This document shows positions 23,812 through 27,879 of a stretch of DNA of 27,879 nucleotides, one piece after another. Source of the stretch: Nitrogeniibacter sp050293885 (GTDB lineage Bacteria > Pseudomonadota > Gammaproteobacteria > Burkholderiales > Rhodocyclaceae); contig JBNKNO010000044.1 of NCBI GenBank assembly GCA_050293885.1, positions 1 through 27,879 of the forward strand. Direction: 5' to 3'. The position numbers and the translations under genes were made by a program. The number at the start of each line of letters is the position of its first letter. Position 1 is the first letter of the stretch. The notes under the pieces were generated by a model. It did not search any database. It was not told where the DNA came from and worked only from the letters and a program-made list of their open reading frames with translations.

Positions 23812-24123
23812 TTAGGCCGAAATCGTGTCGATGCGAATTTCGGTGTAGTTCTGGCGATGGCCCTGACGCTTCATGTAGTGCTTGCGACGGCGCATCTTGA
23901 AAATCTTGACCTTGTCGTGACGACCTTGCGAAAGCACGGTGGCTTTCACTGAGGCTCCATCAACCACCGGCGTGCCGATCTTGACCGACTCGCCTTCCCC
24001 AACCATCAAAATCTGGTCGAGAGTGATTTCCGAGCCCACGTCTACCGGCATCTGTTCTACCTTGATCTTTTGGCCGGCGGACACGCGATACTGCTTGCCC
24101 CCGGTTTTTATGACCGCATACAT
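23812..24123 (-). CDS. rplU: 50S ribosomal protein L21
   Basis: This is the complete 103-residue bL21, a 23S rRNA-binding protein. It begins MYAVIKTGGKQYRVSAGQKI and carries the conserved C-terminal basic stretch KIFKMRRRKHYMKRQGHRQ. The ATG has GGAG 9 nt upstream. It is the first gene of rplU-rpmA-(terminator)-obg-proB and is driven by the consensus promoter just upstream. Confidence 0.98.
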   Translation of the reverse strand: MYAVIKTGGKQYRVSAGQKIKVEQMPVDVGSEITLDQILMVGEGESVKIGTPVVDGASVKATVLSQGRHDKVKIFKMRRRKHYMKRQGHRQNYTEIRIDTISA

Positions 24124-24169
24124 GTGGAGTGCTCCAATTAATCGGAAATTACGCTACGCGAAACCCGGC

Positions 24170-24198
24170 ATTCTATGGCGGTAAGTCTGCGCTGTCAA
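24170..24198 (-). promoter_or_regulatory. Strong sigma-70 promoter of rplU
   Basis: On the minus strand a perfect -35 TTGACA, a 17-bp spacer and the -10 box TAGAAT precede rplU by 46 nt. The -35 box lies inside the last codons of the upstream sulP gene, and the -10 box overlaps its stop. Confidence 0.88.
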
Positions 24199-25903
24199 AG
24201 CTTTTCTCGGATTCCAGCAGGGGTGAAAGGGCGTCGACGGCGGCGTGTTCGTGACGGTAGCCGGCATGTGGCGCCAGTGTTTGCCACAGTGGGTCGCGCT
24301 CGAGCACGTCGATGACCTGTTTCTTGAGGCCGCAAAGGGCGAGCGTCTGGCCTGCCGCCCGCATGTCGGCAACCACCTTCGCAAGCGCGTCGAGGCCGGT
24401 GGTGTCGATGGCGTTGATGCCTGCGGCGGAGAGGATGACGATTTTCACCTCGGGCTGGGCGCGGCGCGCCCACTCCATGGCGTCGACGAAGCGGGTCGCA
24501 TTGACAAAATGCAGCGGCCCGTCGAAGCGCAGGATGGTGAGTTTCGGGTGCGGATGCGCGAGGTCGAAGCGCTCGAGGTCGCGATAGGTGGTGTCGTCGT
24601 GCAGACCGAGCAGGGCGACACGTGGCTTCATGCTGCGCCAGATGAGCAGCGACAGCGAGAGCAGCAGGCCGGTGAGGATGCCGTTCTGGATGTTGGGTGC
24701 GAACACCAGCGTGGCGCCGAAGGTTGCCCAGGCGGCGAGCCCGTCATCGTGATCCACGCGCCACACGCGGGACATGGCCTTGAAGTCGATCAGATTCGCG
24801 ACCGCATGCAGGATGATGGCGGCGAGCACGGATTTGGGCAGGTCGTGCAGCAGATGCGCCAGGCTCAAGGTGGCGGCGATCACGAGGCCGGCGGTGACCA
24901 GTTGCGAGAGCCCGGTGCGCGCGCCGGCCTTGTAATTGAGCGCGGTGCGTGAAAACGATCCGCTGGTGGGCAGGGTGCCCGACAGCGATGCCGCGATCTT
25001 GCCCAGCCCCTGGCCAATCAGCTCCTGATTTTCATCCCAATGGACGTGGGCTCGTTCCGCTAGCGGTTTGCAGCTCGAGGCCGCTTCCAGAAAGCTCACC
25101 AGTGCGACAACGAAGGCGGCCGGGAGCAGGGCGCCGAGTTCATCCCAGCCGGGTAGGGTCGGGATGCTCAGTGTCGGCAGCGAACGGGGAATGTGGCCGA
25201 CAACGGCACCGGAAGCCGCGAAATCGGTCGCTTGCGATACCGCGATGGCCACGGCGACGACGACAAGCACGCCGGGCAAGCGCGGTGCAAAGCGCTGAAA
25301 CAGGCGCAGTGCGATCAGCGTGGCGATGCCGAAACCGAGCGTGGTCAGATGCGGGTCGGCCAGCGCGCTGGAAATCCGTACAAGTTCTGCCGATACCTGG
25401 CTGGCGCGCGGCCCGCTGGCGCCGAGCAGGACGGGCAACTGGGAGAAGCAGATGAGCAGGGCGGCGGCGTTGATGAAGCCGGCGAACACCGGCCGTGAGA
25501 GCAGGTTGAGCACCCAGCCCTGGCGTAGCACGCCAAGCAATAGCTGGATCAGGCCCGCCAACAGCGCCAGGGCGATACCCAGTGTCAAGAATTCCGACGA
25601 GTCGCTGGTGGCCAGGGGCGCGATGCTGGCAGCGGTGAGCATGCCGGTGAGCGCGACCGGGCCGGTCGACAGAAAACCGCTGGAGCCGAACAGGGCGGCC
25701 ACGATCGCCGGCAGCATGGCGGCATACAGGCCGTAGTGGGCGGGAAAGCCCGCCAGTTGGGCGTAGGCCAGCGATTGCGGCACCACCACCAGCGCCACGC
25801 TGATGCCGGCGATCAGGTCGCCACGCAGGCCGTGTTCGGCCCAGATCCGGCGCCAGCGCAGGAAGGGGAAGAATCGCAGCGATGGGTGCGCAGTCCGCGT
25901 CAT
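24173..25903 (-). CDS. SulP (SLC26) family inorganic anion transporter with STAS domain
   Basis: The 576-residue inner-membrane transporter begins with the SulP hallmark region DLIAGISVALVVVPQSLAYAQLAG (about 29-52) and PAHYGLYAAMLPAIVAALFGSS. A series of about 10-12 hydrophobic helices continues to about residue 425. A C-terminal STAS domain follows (about 440-560), with ILSAAGINAIDTTGLDALAKVV at its regulatory loop. SulP proteins carry sulfate, bicarbonate or dicarboxylates; the sequence does not decide which. There is no carbonic anhydrase next to it to suggest bicarbonate. The start ATG has GAGG upstream. It is divergent from the FadR-type regulator, and rplU follows directly with its own promoter. 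Confidence 0.92.
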   Translation of the reverse strand: MTRTAHPSLRFFPFLRWRRIWAEHGLRGDLIAGISVALVVVPQSLAYAQLAGFPAHYGLYAAMLPAIVAALFGSSGFLSTGPVALTGMLTAASIAPLATSDSSEFLTLGIALALLAGLIQLLLGVLRQGWVLNLLSRPVFAGFINAAALLICFSQLPVLLGASGPRASQVSAELVRISSALADPHLTTLGFGIATLIALRLFQRFAPRLPGVLVVVAVAIAVSQATDFAASGAVVGHIPRSLPTLSIPTLPGWDELGALLPAAFVVALVSFLEAASSCKPLAERAHVHWDENQELIGQGLGKIAASLSGTLPTSGSFSRTALNYKAGARTGLSQLVTAGLVIAATLSLAHLLHDLPKSVLAAIILHAVANLIDFKAMSRVWRVDHDDGLAAWATFGATLVFAPNIQNGILTGLLLSLSLLIWRSMKPRVALLGLHDDTTYRDLERFDLAHPHPKLTILRFDGPLHFVNATRFVDAMEWARRAQPEVKIVILSAAGINAIDTTGLDALAKVVADMRAAGQTLALCGLKKQVIDVLERDPLWQTLAPHAGYRHEHAAVDALSPLLESEKSFDSADLPP

Positions 25904-25989
25904 GTCGCCTCTCGTGGTGTGACCGGCATGTTAGCAAAGCCTGTTATTGCGCTGGCGCTTCATTGTCTGGCCCGTCTTGCGATGAACAC

Positions 25990-26017
25990 TTGCTTTTCTT
26001 GTTGCAGTGGCTAGAAT
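25990..26017 (+). promoter_or_regulatory. Sigma-70 promoter of the FadR-type regulator and glcD
   Basis: TTGCTT, a 16-bp spacer and TAGAAT predict a transcription start near 26024. The 11-bp palindrome just downstream would overlap the start site. Confidence 0.55.
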
Positions 26018-26027
26018 TTGGTCAAAT

Positions 26028-26038
26028 TTGTCAGACAA
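26028..26038. promoter_or_regulatory. Probable operator of the FadR-type regulator
   Basis: TTGTCAGACAA is a perfect palindrome about an A and resembles the TTGTC-type half-sites used by FadR-subfamily GntR repressors. It lies at about +4 to +14 of the predicted transcript and 12 nt before the start codon, ideal for autorepression of the regulator-glcD operon. Confidence 0.6.
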
Positions 26039-26050
26039 CCTGAGCAATAT

Positions 26051-26812
26051 ATGCCGCAGATGGCGCCGCTGGCGCGTCCTTCCCAGTTGAGTGAATCGGT
26101 CTCGCGAGCGATCGAGGCATGGATTCGCGACGGCGCCTTGGCGCCCGGGATGCGTCTGCCGACGGAAAAGACCTTGTCGAGCGAGTTTGCCGTTTCTCGT
26201 GCCGTGGTGCGTGAGGCCATCTCCCGACTCAAGGCCGATGGCCTCGTCACTACCCGGCAAGGGGCGGGAGCCTTCGTCGCGTCGCGGCCGGGGGCGGCGG
26301 TTTTTCGGCTGGCGCCCGGCCCGGCCAGCACCAAGGCGGAGGATCTCGGTCACGTCTTCGAGCTGCGCTACATCGTCGAGACTGCGGCGGCGGCGATGGC
26401 TGCGCGGCGGCGTACACCGGCGGATCTGCAGGCCATGCGCGATGCGCTCGATCGCATGGATGCCGCCTTGGCCAACGGCGAAGACGGTACGCAGGCGGAC
26501 GACGATTTTCACGTGGCGGTGGCGGCCGCCACCGGCAACCCGGCGGTGGGGCGTTTCATTCGCTTCATGGGCGGCCAGTTCTTCGAGTCGCGCGTGCCGA
26601 CCTGGGATGCGCGAGGCTACGCACAGGGGTGGGCGACGGCGTCGCAGGAAGAGCATCGACTGATGTTCGACGCCATTGCGGCACAAGATGCCGCGGCGGC
26701 GAGGGCTGCAGCACGGGCACACCTGGTGCACGCGGCGGGGCGGCTGGGGGTGGATGCCGGCCATTGGGACGAGGCGCCAATGGCGGTCGCCGATCTGGAG
26801 AAAATGACATGA
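26051..26812 (+). CDS. FadR-subfamily GntR transcriptional regulator (GlcC/LldR-like)
   Basis: The product is about 253 residues. An N-terminal winged helix-turn-helix (about 8-78) contains GMRLPTEKTLSSEFAVSRAVVREAISRLKADGLV and a basic wing, RQGAGAFVA. The C-terminal FCD domain (about 95-235) has metal or ligand residues in DDDFHVAVAAATGNP and EEHRLMF. The frame also has a TTG at 26018, but that would put the operator inside the gene; I prefer the ATG at 26051, although its ribosome site is weak and the ATG at 26060 remains possible. Its stop overlaps glcD by 4 nt, so it probably controls glycolate or lactate oxidation, with a 2-hydroxy acid as inducer. Confidence 0.88.
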   Translation: MPQMAPLARPSQLSESVSRAIEAWIRDGALAPGMRLPTEKTLSSEFAVSRAVVREAISRLKADGLVTTRQGAGAFVASRPGAAVFRLAPGPASTKAEDLGHVFELRYIVETAAAAMAARRRTPADLQAMRDALDRMDAALANGEDGTQADDDFHVAVAAATGNPAVGRFIRFMGGQFFESRVPTWDARGYAQGWATASQEEHRLMFDAIAAQDAAAARAAARAHLVHAAGRLGVDAGHWDEAPMAVADLEKMT

Positions 26813-27879
26813 ACACGACGCTGGATGTGCCGGCCAATGCCGAGCGCGACAAGGACTTCTCTGCGGTGGATCGCGCGCGACTGCTCGATGCACTGTCGCG
26901 CGTGTTGCCCGAGCGTGGATTGATGTCGGCGGCAGAAGATCTGCGCCCCTACGAGTGCGACGGCTTGTCGATGTACCGGCAGGTGCCGCTGGCGGTGGTG
27001 CTGCCCGACACCGAAGCGCAAGTGGTCGAGGTGCTCAGAATCTGCCATGCCATGGAGGTGCCGGTGGTGGCGCGCGGCTCGGGCACCGGGCTGTCTGGCG
27101 GCGCACTGCCGCACGCGCACGGGGTGTTGCTGTCGCTGGCGCGCTTCAACCGCATCGTCAGCATCGACGCCAAATCGCGCACCGCCATCGTGCAGCCGGG
27201 GGTGCGCAATCTGGCCATCTCCGATGCCGCGGCCGCGCATGGCCTGTATTACGCGCCCGATCCCTCGTCGCAGATCGCCTGTTCGATCGGCGGCAACGTG
27301 GCGGAGAACGCCGGCGGTGTGCATTGCCTCAAGTACGGACTCACGGTGCACAACGTGCTGCGCGTGCGGGCGGTGACGATCGCAGGCGAAATCGTCGAAT
27401 TCGGTGGCCATGGGCTCGACAGTCCGGGTTACGACGTGCTCGCCCTGCTGCATGGTTCCGAAGGCATGCTGGCGGTGATCACCGAAATCACCGTCAAGCT
27501 CACGCCCAAGCCGCAACTGGCGCAATGCGTGCTCGCGGCCTTCGACGACGTGGTCAAGGCGGGCGAGGCGGTGGCGGCGGTGATTGCGGCCGGCATCATC
27601 CCGGCCGGGCTGGAAATGATGGATCAGCCGGCGACGGCGGCGGTGGAGGAATTCGTGCATGCGGGCTATCCGCTCGACGCCAAGGCCATTCTGCTGTGCG
27701 AATCGGATGGCACCCCCGAGGAAGTGGCCGAAGAGGTCGCGCGCATGCGCGAAGTGCTCGAGCACGGCGGCGCCACCGAGATTCGCGTCTCGCGCGACGA
27801 GGCCGAACGGCTGGTGTTCTGGGCCGGACGCAAGGCGGCTTTTCCGGCCGCCGGGCGTATTTCGGCCGACTACTACTGC
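26809..27879 (+). CDS. glcD: Glycolate oxidase FAD-binding subunit GlcD (3' end cut by window)
   Basis: 357 codons are visible before the right edge (the family has about 499 residues). The FAD_binding_4 (PCMH) domain shows PVVARGSGTGLSGGALPHAHGV and, later, YAPDPSSQIACSIGGNVAENAGG, the pyrophosphate and isoalloxazine contacts of GlcD/D-lactate dehydrogenases. The C-terminal oxidase domain begins near residue 230, and the last visible stretch, FWAGRKAAFPAAGRISADYYC, closely follows GlcD. The enzyme oxidises glycolate to glyoxylate, with GlcE and GlcF expected beyond the edge. Translation starts at an ATG that overlaps the regulator stop (ATGA). D-lactate or another 2-hydroxy acid is the alternative substrate. 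Confidence 0.93.
   Translation, partial: MNTTLDVPANAERDKDFSAVDRARLLDALSRVLPERGLMSAAEDLRPYECDGLSMYRQVPLAVVLPDTEAQVVEVLRICHAMEVPVVARGSGTGLSGGALPHAHGVLLSLARFNRIVSIDAKSRTAIVQPGVRNLAISDAAAAHGLYYAPDPSSQIACSIGGNVAENAGGVHCLKYGLTVHNVLRVRAVTIAGEIVEFGGHGLDSPGYDVLALLHGSEGMLAVITEITVKLTPKPQLAQCVLAAFDDVVKAGEAVAAVIAAGIIPAGLEMMDQPATAAVEEFVHAGYPLDAKAILLCESDGTPEEVAEEVARMREVLEHGGATEIRVSRDEAERLVFWAGRKAAFPAAGRISADYYC

Noticed and set aside
26018..26020. TTG as the start of the FadR-type regulator
   Set aside because: It sits directly behind the -10 box and would put the palindrome inside the coding region. Family proteins align from about the ATG at 26051 or 26060.

Overview
The window looks like chromosomal DNA of a GC-rich betaproteobacterium. 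Rhodocyclales (Azoarcus, Thauera, Zoogloea and relatives) is the most likely group, judged from protein style and gene content; no 16S or other decisive marker is present. About 21 genes are intact. One gene is cut by each window edge, and there is one tRNA. No insertion sequence, prophage or CRISPR array is visible.

Layout. (1) 1-3775: the tail of an exopolysaccharide/PEP-CTERM (exosortase) locus. It holds the end of a PrsT-like TPR protein and a UDP-N-acetylhexosamine dehydrogenase (TviB type), then a Sel1/SLT lytic transglycosylase and a secreted trypsin-like protease. (2) 3800-10308: a PAS-containing chemoreceptor (-), tRNA-Arg(CCU) (-), the ABC-F ATPase Uup (+), a lemA plus GIDE/EF-hand membrane-protein pair (-) and an HDOD protein (-). 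(3) 10448-14629: an acrylyl-CoA-reductase-like enzyme (AcuI/YhdH family), a response regulator with a degenerate GGDEF domain, and propionyl-CoA synthetase PrpE. These are closed by a perfect 16-bp terminator. (4) 14693-21161: the most unusual part. An exosortase-associated N-acyltransferase (N-acyl amino acid synthase type) sits downstream of two paralogous FtsX/MacB-type ABC permeases. A ThiF/E1-like enzyme is divergent from them, an Acg-like nitroreductase faces it, and a PEP-CTERM protein follows. The PEP-CTERM gene has a near-perfect sigma-54 promoter with an upstream palindrome, and thiF has a second good sigma-54 match. (5) 21252-24198: rplU-rpmA-obg-proB (-), with a consensus sigma-70 promoter. 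(6) 24173-27879: a SulP anion transporter (-), then a divergent FadR-type regulator overlapping a glycolate-oxidase subunit GlcD that runs off the right edge.

How they may work together. Regions 1 and 4 both belong to the PEP-CTERM/exosortase lifestyle of biofilm or floc EPS formers. I infer that region 4 is a small-molecule or lipid module made of an acyltransferase, an adenylating E1-like enzyme, a flavin enzyme and an exporter-like permease pair. The sigma-54 matches suggest it shares RpoN control with the PEP-CTERM protein. The functional coupling is inference and the product is unknown.
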